DNA of 34,294 nt from Clostridia bacterium (GCA_900767885.1 CAAGAU010000030.1:1-34294), one strand, 5' to 3'; counted from the stretch's first letter, positions 13,056 through 22,177 are shown. Made by a program: numbers and translations. Notes: generated by a model not told the origin, from the sequence alone.

Positions 13056-15317
13056 ATGAAAAAACCGTTTAACGTAAAAAAACTCGCAAGATATTTTTTC
13101 TCTTTTGCGGCGTATGCTTTTCTTACTTTTATCGACGGAAAGTTTACTCCTTTTTCGTTGTCGCTGCTTTGCGCAAACGTTTGCGTGGGGTTAAACCCGT
13201 TTATATCGTTTGCGCTGTATATTGCGCCTTTCGCCTTATCGCTCGACTTTTTAATTGCGGGCGTTGCGGCGGCTTGCGGAATTATCGCCGCGTTCGCGCA
13301 GGCGATAGTAAAAAAACGAAACGTAAAAGCGGGGATAGTAACCGCGCTTATAGCGGCTGTTTCCGCCGCGCCTTTTATCGGGTTTTCCCCTGCTTACGAA
13401 CTACCCGTAAAAATAGGTATCGCCGCCGCGATAGCGGCGGCGACTTTCCCTATGATTTCGGCGGCGAAAGTCTTTTTTATAAAGGGCTTTAAATACCGCG
13501 CCTCTACCGACGAATATATGTCGGCGGCTATTTTGTTCTGCGCCGTAGGTTACGGGGCGGTGTCCGCTCTCGGCGAACTGCCTTGGCAATGCGCATGTAT
13601 GCTCGGCATAACGGTTTCGGCTACCGCCGTCGGCGGACTGTTCCCGTTGCTTGCGGCGGTGATTGCCGCTCTGCCGCCGTCGCTGTATTATTTTTCGTTC
13701 GCGCCCGTCGCATGTTACGCCGCCGTCGCGCTTACGGCTATAATTTTTCAGAAATACTCGCATCTGCTTACCGCAATAGCCGTAGCCGCGTGTCAGGCCG
13801 CGCTTTGGTTTTTCACTTCGGCTTACGAGGGGCTTCAACCTGCCGAGGCGGCTTTTCTCGTCATCCCCGTGGCTATTTACTTGTTTATTCCCTTTTCCGC
13901 ACTTAAAAAACTGCACGAAAAACTCAAAATTTTCAGGGACGACAATCTCGGCAGATATTCCGTAAACCGCACGAGAGCCGCGCTTTCGGGCAAACTGTTC
14001 GACGTGGCGGGAGTGTTTGAGGAAATGTCCGCGTCTATGGCGAAATTAAGCAAAAATAACCGCACGGAAGAAGATTTAAAGGCAAAAATTACCGACGAAA
14101 TACTTTTTACGGTGTGCGCCGTGTGTCCCGACGGGCAGAAATGCAGAAGTCTTAACCTGCCCGACAGGGCGGCTCTGGACAAGATAATTACGCTGGGAAC
14201 GGCAAAGGGCAACCTTAATCTCGTGGATTTGCCCGGCTCGTTTACCGAGGACTGCTCCCACGGCGAGAGTATAGTTATTAAACTTAACGAACTTATCAAG
14301 GATTACGAGCGCGGTCTTGCGGAAGTGCGCGCCTTGCAAAGCGGCAGGGACCTTGTAACCGAGCAGACCAAGGGTCTTGCGGAAATTTTAAAAACGCTTG
14401 CGGTAAAAACGGGCAAAAAACTCGACGAACGCCCCGCAACCGAAAAACTTTTGTCCGACGCGTTGTTTTCCTGCGGAATTTACGCGTCCGAAATCCTCGT
14501 TTACGGCGAAGGCGAGGAGGCGGAAATAAATCTTACCGTGCCGCCCGCCGCAATATCCGCTCCTTACTTTTTAAAGGCGGTAGGCGAGGCTGCCGGCGCG
14601 CCCGTGGCGATAACTTCGAGGGTGAACGTGTCGGAAAGTCTTTCGGCGGTAACGCTTGCGTTCGCGCCGAGGTTGGACGCGGCTTTCGGAGTGGCGCAAC
14701 GCACCAAGGCCGACAAGACCAAAAGCGGCGATACTCACTCTATAACCAAACTTTCGGAGGGGAAATTTTTAATCGCGCTCAACGACGGAATGGGCAGCGG
14801 CAAGTGCGCCGAGGACGCGTCCGCCACGGCTATTTCGCTTGTGGAAACCTATTACAAATCGGGGCTTTCGTCCGAACTTATACTTTCCACGGTAAACAAA
14901 GCCCTCACGTTTAACCGTGAGGACGATTTCACCGCGATGGACGTAGGGGTCGTCGATTTGTTCGACGGCAGCGCGGATTTTATAAAGATAGGCACGCCGT
15001 ATTCGTTTATAATAACGCGCGACAGCGTGAAAATAATCGAGGGCGGATCGTTGCCGCTCGGCATACTCGACGAAATGAAACCCACCGTCTGCAAGACCGG
15101 ACTTTGCGCGGGGGACGTGATATTGTTTATAAGCGACGGGGTGTCGGACGCATTCGGTTCGGCGACCGATTTAATCGACTTTTTAACTACGGAAAAGGCT
15201 ATGAATCCCCAGACCCTGGCGGATAACGTAATGGAAAAGGCGTTGTCGTTGACGGACGGAATCGCGCGCGACGACATGACCGCCTTTTGCGTGCGGATAT
15301 TTGAAAAATCCGCATAA
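13056..15317 (+). CDS. spoIIE: Stage II sporulation protein E (PP2C phosphatase)
   Basis: SpoIIE dephosphorylates the anti-anti-sigma factor SpoIIAA, which frees sigma-F in the forespore, and it also takes part in asymmetric division. The 753-residue protein has an N-terminal block of about ten TM helices (about 10-290) and a middle domain of about 300-550. A C-terminal PP2C domain of about 560-750 follows. Metal-binding aspartates lie in LNDGMGSG (575-582), SDGVSD (693-698) and RDDMT (738-742). The start MKKPFNVKKLARYFF matches the usual cytoplasmic N-terminus; no Shine-Dalgarno precedes it. It is a single-gene unit followed by a cluster of family B repeats. Its presence indicates a spore-forming or recently spore-forming lineage. 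Confidence 0.94.
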   Translation: MKKPFNVKKLARYFFSFAAYAFLTFIDGKFTPFSLSLLCANVCVGLNPFISFALYIAPFALSLDFLIAGVAAACGIIAAFAQAIVKKRNVKAGIVTALIAAVSAAPFIGFSPAYELPVKIGIAAAIAAATFPMISAAKVFFIKGFKYRASTDEYMSAAILFCAVGYGAVSALGELPWQCACMLGITVSATAVGGLFPLLAAVIAALPPSLYYFSFAPVACYAAVALTAIIFQKYSHLLTAIAVAACQAALWFFTSAYEGLQPAEAAFLVIPVAIYLFIPFSALKKLHEKLKIFRDDNLGRYSVNRTRAALSGKLFDVAGVFEEMSASMAKLSKNNRTEEDLKAKITDEILFTVCAVCPDGQKCRSLNLPDRAALDKIITLGTAKGNLNLVDLPGSFTEDCSHGESIVIKLNELIKDYERGLAEVRALQSGRDLVTEQTKGLAEILKTLAVKTGKKLDERPATEKLLSDALFSCGIYASEILVYGEGEEAEINLTVPPAAISAPYFLKAVGEAAGAPVAITSRVNVSESLSAVTLAFAPRLDAAFGVAQRTKADKTKSGDTHSITKLSEGKFLIALNDGMGSGKCAEDASATAISLVETYYKSGLSSELILSTVNKALTFNREDDFTAMDVGVVDLFDGSADFIKIGTPYSFIITRDSVKIIEGGSLPLGILDEMKPTVCKTGLCAGDVILFISDGVSDAFGSATDLIDFLTTEKAMNPQTLADNVMEKALSLTDGIARDDMTAFCVRIFEKSA

Positions 15318-15351
15318 CTCGCCGTTCCGCTTTTTATAACGTGTAAAAAAG

Positions 15352-15608
15352 CACGTCATATTGAGCGCAAGCGAAAGTGGATTTTGTACGTCATATTGAG
15401 CGTAAGCGAAATATCCACCCTGAGCCTTTACGTCATATTGAGCGTAAGCGAAATATCCCACGACCAAAGTGAGAAGTATATGCCTGTCAGTTCTTCGGTG
15501 GGATTCTTGACTATCGTTCAGAATGACGTGTAAAAAGTACGTCATATTGAGCGTAAGCGAAATATCCCACGACCAAAGTGAGGAGAGTATATACCTCGTC
15601 AGTTCTTT
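15352..15608 (+). repeat. Cluster of family B elements, running into the cysS stop codon
   Basis: Two left-arm fragments (15352-15376 and 15387-15417) are followed by a complete element (15428-15530). A left half (15537 to about 15608) ends at CAGTTCTT. The last bases of that half include the minus-strand stop codon of cysS (15599-15601). Accumulation of left arms suggests repeated insertion or slippage at one place. Confidence 0.8.
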
Positions 15609-16990
15609 TTAACCGTAACCCCGTCTTTGGTAATCATTACCGAATACCCTGCGGCGAGTATTTCGGCGCGGAGCGCGTCAGCCGCGGCGTAGTCCTTGCT
15701 TTGCCTTGCCTCCTGCATTTTTTGCGCCTTTTCGGTTATTTCCTGCGGAACGGGTTCGGCGTGATTTTTTTCGTATTCTTTTACGTAAGTTTCGGGATCT
15801 TTCTTGAAAAGCCCTAAAAGCGAGTACGTCGTTTTTATCTGATTAAGCATTTTGCCCGCGCGCTCGTTTTTTTCGGCAATCGACTTTTTAATTTCCTTAA
15901 AGTAGCCGTATAAGTCGGATATCGCGAGTGCGGTGTTAAAATCGTCGCTCATCGCCTCGTCGAATTTCTCGTCGATTTCGGGATATTCGCCGTTTATTTC
16001 CACGCCCGCCGCTTTTGCCGAAACGAACGCTTTATAAAATTCGTAAAGGTGTTTTTCCGCCTCGGGGAAGAGGTCGGGCGTGATGTTTATATCGTTGCGG
16101 TAGTTGGTGGAAAGCAGCGCGAGTTTTATCGCCTCGTTGGAATATTTCGCAAGCAGGTCGCTCATAAGCAGGGAATTGCCGAGCGACTTGCTCATTTTTT
16201 GTCCGTTCACCTTGATAAGTCCGTTATGAATCCAGTATTTGACGAACTGCCTGCCCGACAACGCCTCGGACTGCGCTATTTCGTTTTCGTGGTGAGGGAA
16301 TATAAGGTCGCGGCCGCCGCCGTGAATGTCCACGCGGTCGCCGAAGGCTTTTTTGTTCATTGCCGAACATTCTATATGCCAGCCGGGTCTGCCCTTGCCC
16401 CAGGGCGAATCCCAACTTATTTCACCCTCTTTCGCCGATTTCCACAGCGCAAAGTCGAGCGGGTCGCGCTTGTCCTCGTCGTTTTCTATTCTCACGCCGT
16501 TAAGCGCGTCCTCTAAGTTTCTGTGCGAAAGTCTGCCGTATGCGGGGAAGGACGAAACCGAAAAATACACGTCGCCTTTTTTGGTGGGGTAGGCGTGTCC
16601 TTTTTCTATAAGCGCGGAAATAAACTCTATAATATCGCCTATCGTTTCGGTCGCTTTAAGCCATACGTCGGGTTCGCCGATATCCATATCGCGCATAACC
16701 TTGTCTATTTTTTTAATGGTCATCTGCGCGTAGGCTATGGGCGGAATACCCGTTTCTTTGGACTTTGCTATAATTTTATCGTCCACGTCGGTATAGTTGC
16801 GCGCGTAGGTTACTTCGTAGCCTTTTTTTATAAGGAATTTGCGTATTATATCGTAAATAAGAGCCTGATAGGCGTGGCCTATGTGCGCCTCGCCCGAAAC
16901 GGTTATGCCGCAAGCGTACATATTTACCTTGTTGCCCGAAATGGGAATAAATTCCTCTTTGCCGCCCGAAAGCGTATTGTAAACTTTCAT
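15599..16990 (-). CDS. cysS: Cysteinyl-tRNA synthetase
   Basis: CysS is a class I synthetase that charges tRNA-Cys. The HIGH motif is at 36-39 and KMSKS at 265-269. The zinc ligands that discriminate cysteine are present at C27, C208, H233 and E237. The length (463) is normal. The final codons read VKKN then TGA; the last AAC TGA coincides with family B repeat sequence, so the present C-terminus was probably set by a repeat. The ATG overlaps the cysE stop by four bases (ATGA), giving a cysE-cysS operon under the T-box at 17623-17870. Confidence 0.96.
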   Translation of the reverse strand: MKVYNTLSGGKEEFIPISGNKVNMYACGITVSGEAHIGHAYQALIYDIIRKFLIKKGYEVTYARNYTDVDDKIIAKSKETGIPPIAYAQMTIKKIDKVMRDMDIGEPDVWLKATETIGDIIEFISALIEKGHAYPTKKGDVYFSVSSFPAYGRLSHRNLEDALNGVRIENDEDKRDPLDFALWKSAKEGEISWDSPWGKGRPGWHIECSAMNKKAFGDRVDIHGGGRDLIFPHHENEIAQSEALSGRQFVKYWIHNGLIKVNGQKMSKSLGNSLLMSDLLAKYSNEAIKLALLSTNYRNDINITPDLFPEAEKHLYEFYKAFVSAKAAGVEINGEYPEIDEKFDEAMSDDFNTALAISDLYGYFKEIKKSIAEKNERAGKMLNQIKTTYSLLGLFKKDPETYVKEYEKNHAEPVPQEITEKAQKMQEARQSKDYAAADALRAEILAAGYSVMITKDGVTVKKN

Positions 16991-17622
16991 TTTTTCAACT
17001 CCTTTTCAAGTTCGTCGATTCTCGCGCGAAGCGAGCAGATTTCCTGTAAAATATAGTCCTCGCACTCGCAACCCTGGTCGCGCGCGATTCCCACCTTTTC
17101 GCCGTTTATCCGTACTATACGGGCGGGAACGCCCACTACGGTGGCGCGCGGAGGCACGTCTTTAAGCACCACGCTGCCCGCGCCGACTTTGGCGTATTCG
17201 CCCACGGTAATTCCGCCTAAGACTTTCGCGCCGCAGGATATAACCGCGCCCTCCTTAATAGTGGGGTGGCGGCGTTTGCCGTTGTCTTTGCCCGTGCCGC
17301 CCAGGGTTACGCCCTGGTAAATAACCACGTTTTTTTCGATAACCGCGGTTTCGCCTATAACTACGCCGCTGCCGTGGTCGATAAACACTCCCGACGCTAT
17401 TTTTGCCGCAGGGTGTATTTCTATACCCGTAAAGAATTTTGCTACCTGACTTATTATTCTCGCCAAAAGTTTAAGGTGCGCCCTGTAAAAAAAGTTTGCT
17501 ACCCTGTGGCGGGACAGGGCGTGTACGCCCGAATAAGTGAGCCATATTTCAAACTTGCTCCGCGCCGCGGGGTCTACCTGTTTTGCAAAATTTATATCTT
17601 CACGTAATCTTTTAAAAAACAT
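16987..17622 (-). CDS. cysE: Serine O-acetyltransferase
   Basis: CysE makes O-acetylserine from serine and acetyl-CoA, the committed step of cysteine synthesis. The 211-residue protein has an N-terminal helical part (1-65) and a left-handed beta helix of hexapeptide repeats. The beta helix includes GIEIHPAAKI, FIDHGSGVVIGE (catalytic His and Asp) and GVTLGGTG; the glycine-rich loop lies before RRHPTI. The C-terminus (about 185-211) is a short predicted coiled coil ending IDELEKELKK. The start ATG lies inside the U-tract of the T-box terminator and its Shine-Dalgarno (AAGGCGG) lies in the terminator stem. It is translationally coupled to cysS. Confidence 0.95.
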   Translation of the reverse strand: MFFKRLREDINFAKQVDPAARSKFEIWLTYSGVHALSRHRVANFFYRAHLKLLARIISQVAKFFTGIEIHPAAKIASGVFIDHGSGVVIGETAVIEKNVVIYQGVTLGGTGKDNGKRRHPTIKEGAVISCGAKVLGGITVGEYAKVGAGSVVLKDVPPRATVVGVPARIVRINGEKVGIARDQGCECEDYILQEICSLRARIDELEKELKK

Positions 17623-17870
17623 AAAAGCCGCCTTTTCTCGTTTAGTCGTCTACGAGAAAAGGCGGCTGACGAACCGCTGTTCCACTTTTCCTTTGGTCTT
17701 TTATTGTGCGGGATATATATTGTACCCGCCATAAGCCGCTTACCCGCGGTCGCTATGCGACTATCGGGAACGAAACGCACTTTCGCGAAAACCGTCTGCA
17801 AACTCGCACCTGCCGTCTGCTCTCTTAAAAACTTTTTTCGGTACTCTTTTTCGTCGTCGCTACTTTACTA
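17623..17870 (-). ncRNA. T-box leader controlling cysE-cysS (tRNA-Cys sensing)
   Basis: The RNA contains the T-box core GUGGAACAGCGG (17674-17685), following AAAA. The variable base after UGG is A, which pairs with discriminator U73, the usual base in tRNA-Cys. The distal Stem I motif GGUGCGAG is present, and a candidate UGC specifier codon lies within GAAAGUGCGUUUC (17777-17779). A small hairpin GCGGGUAC...UCCCGC (about 17710-17731) fits Stem III. Downstream is the terminator at 17626-17667. Uncharged tRNA-Cys would favour the antiterminator and expression. Confidence 0.88.
17626..17667 (-). terminator. T-box regulated terminator overlapping the cysE ribosome site
   Basis: Perfect 15 bp arms AGCCGCCTTTTCTCG and CGAGAAAAGGCGGCT enclose a 12-base loop. 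They are followed on the minus strand by TTTT, the cysE ATG, and TTTTTT. The AAGGCGG in the 3' arm is the only Shine-Dalgarno candidate, so the hairpin would also block translation. Confidence 0.85.
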
Positions 17871-17875
17871 TACGT

Positions 17876-17904
17876 ATTTTAGCACACAAAAGGTGTTTTT
17901 GCAA
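17876..17904 (-). promoter_or_regulatory. Sigma-A promoter of the T-box operon
   Basis: TTGCAA (17899-17904), a 17 bp spacer and TAAAAT (17876-17881) lie on the minus strand and place the transcription start near 17869. Confidence 0.78.
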
Positions 17905-17943
17905 ACGATTTTTACGCCGTAAATAAAATTTAGCCGAAAACGA

Positions 17944-17972
17944 TTGATTTTAAGAATAAATAAGTGTATAAT
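17944..17972 (+). promoter_or_regulatory. Sigma-A promoter of serS
   Basis: TTGATT (17944-17949), a 17 bp spacer and TATAAT (17967-17972) lead to a leader of about 25 bases carrying AGAGGA before the ATG. It is divergent from the cysE promoter 40 bases away. Confidence 0.75.
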
Positions 17973-18004
17973 TTAACCGTATAACGAATAAAGAGGAACG
18001 ATTT

Positions 18005-19300
18005 ATGCTCGATATAAAACTCATAACCGAAAATCCCGAACTCGTAAAGGAAAGACTTGCAAAAAAAGGTTGCATAGCCGACTTTACCGAGATATTGAAA
18101 TTCGACGCCGAAAGAAAGGCGTTGATGGCTAAAACCGAAACTTTAAAAGCCGAAAGAAATAAAGTTTCGGCGGAGATACCCAAACTTAAAAAAGAGGGTA
18201 AGCCCGTAGAAGAAATTTTCGCGCGTATGCGCGCCATAGGCGAAGAGATTGCCGCGGGCGACGCGAAGATCGACGAATATCAGAAGAAAATTACCGATTA
18301 CGTCGCGGGGCTGCCGAATATGCCCGACGACGACCTTCTTCCCGGCGAAAAGGAAAACAACAAGGTAATAAAAGTTTTCGGCGAAAAACCCGAATTCGAT
18401 TTTAAAGCCAAAAACCACGTGGACCTTTGCACTTCGCTCGGCATAATCGACTACGAAAGGGGCGTTAAACTTTCGGGCAACGGCTACTGGCTCTATCGCG
18501 GCGACGGCGCAAGGCTCGAATGGGCGCTTTTAAACTATTTCGTTTCCACCCACCTGAAAGACGGTTACGAAATGATTCTTCCTCCGCACATGCTCGGCTA
18601 CAACTGCGGTTTCGGCGCGGGACAATTCCCCAAATTCGCCGACGAAGTTTATTGGGTAGACAGCGAGGACGGCGATAAAAAACGCGCTAAATTTATGCTT
18701 CCCACGGCGGAAACCGCGCTCGTAAATATGTATGCGGGCGAGATTTTAGACGAGGACAAACTCCCGATGAAGTTCTTTGCTTACACGCCTTGTTACAGAA
18801 AAGAGGCGGGTACTTACAGAGCGGAAGAACGCGGAATGGTAAGAGGACATCAGTTCAACAAGGTTGAAATGGTGCAATACGCGCACCCCGACAAGTCCAA
18901 AGAGGCGTTTGAGGAACTTGTAAACAAGGCCTGCGCGCTTATGGAAGGACTCGGACTTCATTTCAGACTTTCCAAACTCGCGGCGGGCGACTGCTCGGCG
19001 TCGATGGCGAGAACGTACGATATAGAAGTGTGGATACCTTCTATGGGTATTTATAAAGAGGTTTCGTCGGTTTCCAACGCCAACGACTATCAGGCGAGAA
19101 GAAACAACACCCGCTTTAAGGATAAGCAGACCGGCAAGACGAGATTCGTTCATACGCTCAACGGCTCGGGACTTGCCACTTCGAGAGTGTTCCCCGCGCT
19201 TATAGAACAGTTCCAGAACGCCGACGGTTCGATTACTATCCCCGAGGTTTTAAGACCGTTTATGGGCGGACAGGAAAAAATAGAAAAAGACAAACTTTAA
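18005..19300 (+). CDS. serS: Seryl-tRNA synthetase
   Basis: SerS is a class II synthetase that charges tRNA-Ser. The N-terminal MLDIKLITENPELVKERLAK begins the coiled-coil arm (about 30-100, rich in Lys and Glu) that binds the long tRNA variable arm. Motif 2 is CYRKEAGTYRAEERGMVRGH, followed by QFNKVEM. Motif 3 is LNGSGLATSRVFPALIEQFQ, followed by NADGSITIPEVLRPFMGG. The length (431) is typical. AGAGGA lies about eight bases before the ATG. It is a single gene ended by a strong hairpin, divergent from the cysteine operon; serine and cysteine charging thus sit together, but no shared T-box is seen for serS. Confidence 0.96.
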   Translation: MLDIKLITENPELVKERLAKKGCIADFTEILKFDAERKALMAKTETLKAERNKVSAEIPKLKKEGKPVEEIFARMRAIGEEIAAGDAKIDEYQKKITDYVAGLPNMPDDDLLPGEKENNKVIKVFGEKPEFDFKAKNHVDLCTSLGIIDYERGVKLSGNGYWLYRGDGARLEWALLNYFVSTHLKDGYEMILPPHMLGYNCGFGAGQFPKFADEVYWVDSEDGDKKRAKFMLPTAETALVNMYAGEILDEDKLPMKFFAYTPCYRKEAGTYRAEERGMVRGHQFNKVEMVQYAHPDKSKEAFEELVNKACALMEGLGLHFRLSKLAAGDCSASMARTYDIEVWIPSMGIYKEVSSVSNANDYQARRNNTRFKDKQTGKTRFVHTLNGSGLATSRVFPALIEQFQNADGSITIPEVLRPFMGGQEKIEKDKL

Positions 19301-19322
19301 AATTCCCCGAATATAAAATTAC

Positions 19323-19357
19323 GCGGCGGGAGGCAAAAATGCCTCCCGCCGCTGTTT
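19323..19357. terminator. Terminator between serS and radA
   Basis: Perfect 13 bp GC-rich arms GCGGCGGGAGGCA and TGCCTCCCGCCGC enclose an AAAA loop, followed by TGTTTT. It sits between convergent serS and radA and may serve both, although the T-tract is short and the minus-strand side has no clear U-run. Confidence 0.75.
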
Positions 19358-19373
19358 TAATGCAAAACAAAAT

Positions 19374-20741
19374 TTAACCGAACAATTCTTTTACCGCGCC
19401 GTAAATGTGTTTTACGGGTACGAGCGTAACTTTGTCGGCGTATTTTTTTACCGCGTCCATATTTTTCTGCGGCAGATAAATCTTTTTCGCGCCTAACCGG
19501 ACGCACTCCGCAACGCGTTTGTCTGCGCGCATAACGGGGCGGACTTCGCCCGTTAAACCTATCTCGCCGAAAGCGCATACCTCTTTAGGGATAGGCGTGC
19601 CTTTATGCGAACTTGCAAGCGCGAGCGCGACCGCCAGGTCGGCGGCAGGCTCGTTGAGTTTTATTCCGCCCATAACGTTGACGTATACGTCGAGCGAATA
19701 AAAGGGCAGATACGCGCGCTTTTCAAGCACGGCGAGCAGCAGTAAAAGTCTGTTTATCTCAACGCCGATGGGCATTCTTCTCGGCAGACCGAAAGCCGTT
19801 TTGCAAAGCAAAGTCTGTATCTCCACGGGCATACATCTGTTACCCGATATCGACGGGGTTACCACGCTGCCCGCGTCGTTGCCCCTGCCGTCCGAAACGA
19901 AAATCCCCTCGTAGTCCTTTACGCCGTGGATTCCGTCCTCGCACATCTCGAAAACGCCTACTTCCTGCGCCGAACCGAAACGGTTTTTAACTGCGCGCAA
20001 AAGTTTGTAATTGTCCTGCGGCTGTCCCTCGAAATAAAGCACCGTATCCATAATATGTTCGAGTATTTTAGGTCCTGCTATCGCGCCTTCCTTGGTAACG
20101 TGTCCTATAATGAAAACCGTCGTATTGCCCGACTTTGCAAAGCGCATAAGGCGGGAAGCGCACTCTTTGATCTGCCCCACGCTGCCTGCGGAAGAACTCA
20201 TTTCTTCAAGGTAAACGGCTTGTATGGAGTCCACTATAAGATAGTCGTAACCGACCGCGCAATCGAGAATATTATCGAGCGAAGTTTCGTTGACTATCAT
20301 TAAATTTTCGTAATCGACTTTAAGCCGCTGGCAACGCATTTTTACCTGCGCGCGGCTCTCTTCCGCCGAGGCGTAAAGCACCTTGTATTTTTGCGAAAGC
20401 GCGCACGCCACCTGCGACATAAGCGTGGATTTGCCTATGCCGGGATCGCCGCCGAGCAGCACGAGCGAAGAGGGGACTATACCCCCGCCGAGAACGGTAT
20501 CGAGTTCGTCTATACCCGACTTTACGCGCACGGTTTTTTCGCTCTGCACGTCGCCCAGGCGCACGGGTTTTTCGTAAATTCTCCGCGCGGCGGAAGAGGT
20601 CTTTTGCTCTTCGACCGTTTCTGTAAGTTCTTCGGTTATACTGCCGAATTTTCCGCACGACGGACACCTGCCGAGCCACCCCGGGGTTACCGCGCCGCAC
20701 TCCGTGCAGACAAACCTGCTCGTAGTTTTTGTTTTAGCCAT
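19374..20741 (-). CDS. radA: DNA repair protein RadA (Sms)
   Basis: RadA is a RecA-related ATPase that drives branch migration in recombinational repair. The N-terminal zinc finger has cysteines at 12, 15, 26 and 29 (CTEC...CPSC). Walker A is GGDPGIGKS (97-105), the RadA-specific KNRFG motif is at 252-256, and a Lon-like domain follows (about 275-455). The start at 20741 is chosen because GGAG lies eight bases upstream and the zinc finger follows at once; an upstream in-frame start would add 12 basic residues without a ribosome site. The first eight bases overlap the end of ispDF. Confidence 0.95.
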   Translation of the reverse strand: MAKTKTTSRFVCTECGAVTPGWLGRCPSCGKFGSITEELTETVEEQKTSSAARRIYEKPVRLGDVQSEKTVRVKSGIDELDTVLGGGIVPSSLVLLGGDPGIGKSTLMSQVACALSQKYKVLYASAEESRAQVKMRCQRLKVDYENLMIVNETSLDNILDCAVGYDYLIVDSIQAVYLEEMSSSAGSVGQIKECASRLMRFAKSGNTTVFIIGHVTKEGAIAGPKILEHIMDTVLYFEGQPQDNYKLLRAVKNRFGSAQEVGVFEMCEDGIHGVKDYEGIFVSDGRGNDAGSVVTPSISGNRCMPVEIQTLLCKTAFGLPRRMPIGVEINRLLLLLAVLEKRAYLPFYSLDVYVNVMGGIKLNEPAADLAVALALASSHKGTPIPKEVCAFGEIGLTGEVRPVMRADKRVAECVRLGAKKIYLPQKNMDAVKKYADKVTLVPVKHIYGAVKELFG

Positions 20742-21870
20742 TTTCTTTCTCCGTAAGGCAATACGCCTGAACCGCAATGCCTTCTTCTCTGCCTACCGTT
20801 CCTATGCCTTCGAGCGTGGTGCAGGTAATGCCCACGTCGCTTTCTTTCACGCCCGACAATGCCGCAACGTTTTTGGCGATAATCGCCCTATAAGGCGACA
20901 ATTTGGGTTTTTGCGCCATTATCACCGCGCTTATATTTACCACCTTGTAACCGTTTTCGCGTAAAAGCCGCATAACCTCGTTATATAATATAACGCTGGA
21001 AATCCCCTTGTATTTTTCGTCGGTATCGGGGAAGAGTTTGCCTATATCGCCGAGCGCGGCGGAGGATAAAAGCGCGTCCATAATCGCGTGCAGTAAAACG
21101 TCCGCGTCGCTGTGGCCCAGCAAGCCTTTGGTATGCGGAATTTCTATTCCTCCGAGTATGAGTTTTCTGTTTCCGACGAGTTTATGCAGGTCGAACCCCG
21201 TACCCGCGCGGAGCGAGGGCGACGGTAAAAAGTCCTCGGCATAGGTGAGTTTTTTGTTGGTCGTTTCGCCGTCCACAAGGCGGCATCTGCCCACGAATTT
21301 CGCGAACAAACCCGATTCGTCTGTAAAGTCGGCGTAATTTTCGCCGCACCTTTCATACGCGGCTAAAAGCAATTTTTTGTCGAACGCCTGGGGCGTCTGC
21401 ACGCAATATAAGTCTTTGCGCCCCGCCTCGGTTATAAGGCGGTTATCGCCGTAGTAACTCACTTTGGCGATTGTGTCGGTCGCGGGTACGCACGCTACGC
21501 CCGAACCGTAAATTTCCGCGCTCTCGGCGCAGTCGTATAAAAGTTTAGGGGTAAGAAAGGGGCGCGCGCCGTCGTGGATAATTACTACGTCGCCCTTTGC
21601 CGCAAGAACGCCGTTTTTAACCGACTCGAATCTCGTTGCGCCGCCGTGGACGAATTTTATTTTCGCGCCGAGTTTTTTTGCCGAGGCGGAAAACGCTTTT
21701 TCGTCCTCGGCGGCGCATACCACCGCTATTTCGTCTATTTTATCGCACGCGCAAAAAACGGAAAGAGTTTTTTCAAAACACGGTATTCCGTTTACGGGTT
21801 TAAAGAGTTTGTTTTGGTTAAAGTTTGCCCGCGAGCCTTTTCCGCCGCAGGCGATAATCGCGCTTATCAT
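20734..21870 (-). CDS. ispDF: Bifunctional IspD/IspF of the MEP isoprenoid pathway
   Basis: A single 378-residue enzyme joins two non-consecutive MEP steps. The N-terminal IspD (1 to about 215), a CTP:methylerythritol-4-phosphate cytidylyltransferase, has the nucleotide-binding loop ACGGKGSRANFNQNKLFKPV and HDGARP (99-104). The C-terminal IspF (about 221-378) makes methylerythritol cyclodiphosphate. It has GFDLH (metal ligands D227 and H229), GHSDADVLLHAI (H261 ligand) and DIGKLFPDTD. The linker is only a few residues (PSPSLRAG). The fusion is known in several bacterial groups; most Bacillota keep separate ispD and ispF genes. The ATG has AAGGA upstream. It is the first gene of an ispDF-radA pair. 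Confidence 0.95.
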   Translation of the reverse strand: MISAIIACGGKGSRANFNQNKLFKPVNGIPCFEKTLSVFCACDKIDEIAVVCAAEDEKAFSASAKKLGAKIKFVHGGATRFESVKNGVLAAKGDVVIIHDGARPFLTPKLLYDCAESAEIYGSGVACVPATDTIAKVSYYGDNRLITEAGRKDLYCVQTPQAFDKKLLLAAYERCGENYADFTDESGLFAKFVGRCRLVDGETTNKKLTYAEDFLPSPSLRAGTGFDLHKLVGNRKLILGGIEIPHTKGLLGHSDADVLLHAIMDALLSSAALGDIGKLFPDTDEKYKGISSVILYNEVMRLLRENGYKVVNISAVIMAQKPKLSPYRAIIAKNVAALSGVKESDVGITCTTLEGIGTVGREEGIAVQAYCLTEKENG

Positions 21871-21916
21871 TTTTTCGTCCTTTTGGTTTTTAGCGTTTTT
21901 AAGAAAACGCCTATCG

Positions 21917-21983
21917 TTTTATGAATATCGTCATTCGCAAACCCTTGCAAGCAAGTTTGCTCACTTGGCATTGACGCAATGAC
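21917..21983 (-). repeat. Family C partial copy
   Basis: TATGAATATCGTCATTCGCA followed by AACCCTTGCAAGCAAGTTTG matches one end of the family C block at 10270-10321. Here it ends in TTGACGCAATGACAGT rather than the family B arm. It lies in the upstream region of ispDF. Confidence 0.7.
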
Positions 21984-22020
21984 AGTAAATAATGCGAGCG
22001 GATAATATAAAGTGAAAAAG

Positions 22021-22177
22021 TTAAATTACAGACACCCCTTTAAAGATTAAAGGGGACGGGGGATTTTGAGGAGTTTTCGGGAAAGGGGTTGCCCGAAGGG
22101 GGAAAACGGACTCGGGAAACAGTTGTCCCCCTTCGGATTTTCGCTGCGCCTTTGAAAAAGGCGCAATTATAACTGAC
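22021..22177 (-). repeat. Family A dispersed repeat, copy 4 (inverted)
   Basis: This complete copy in reverse orientation has all three hairpins. Beyond its outer end it shares GCAATAATACAGTCGTGTC with the left flank of copy 2, so either the element is longer than the core or both copies entered the same kind of site. Confidence 0.88.
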
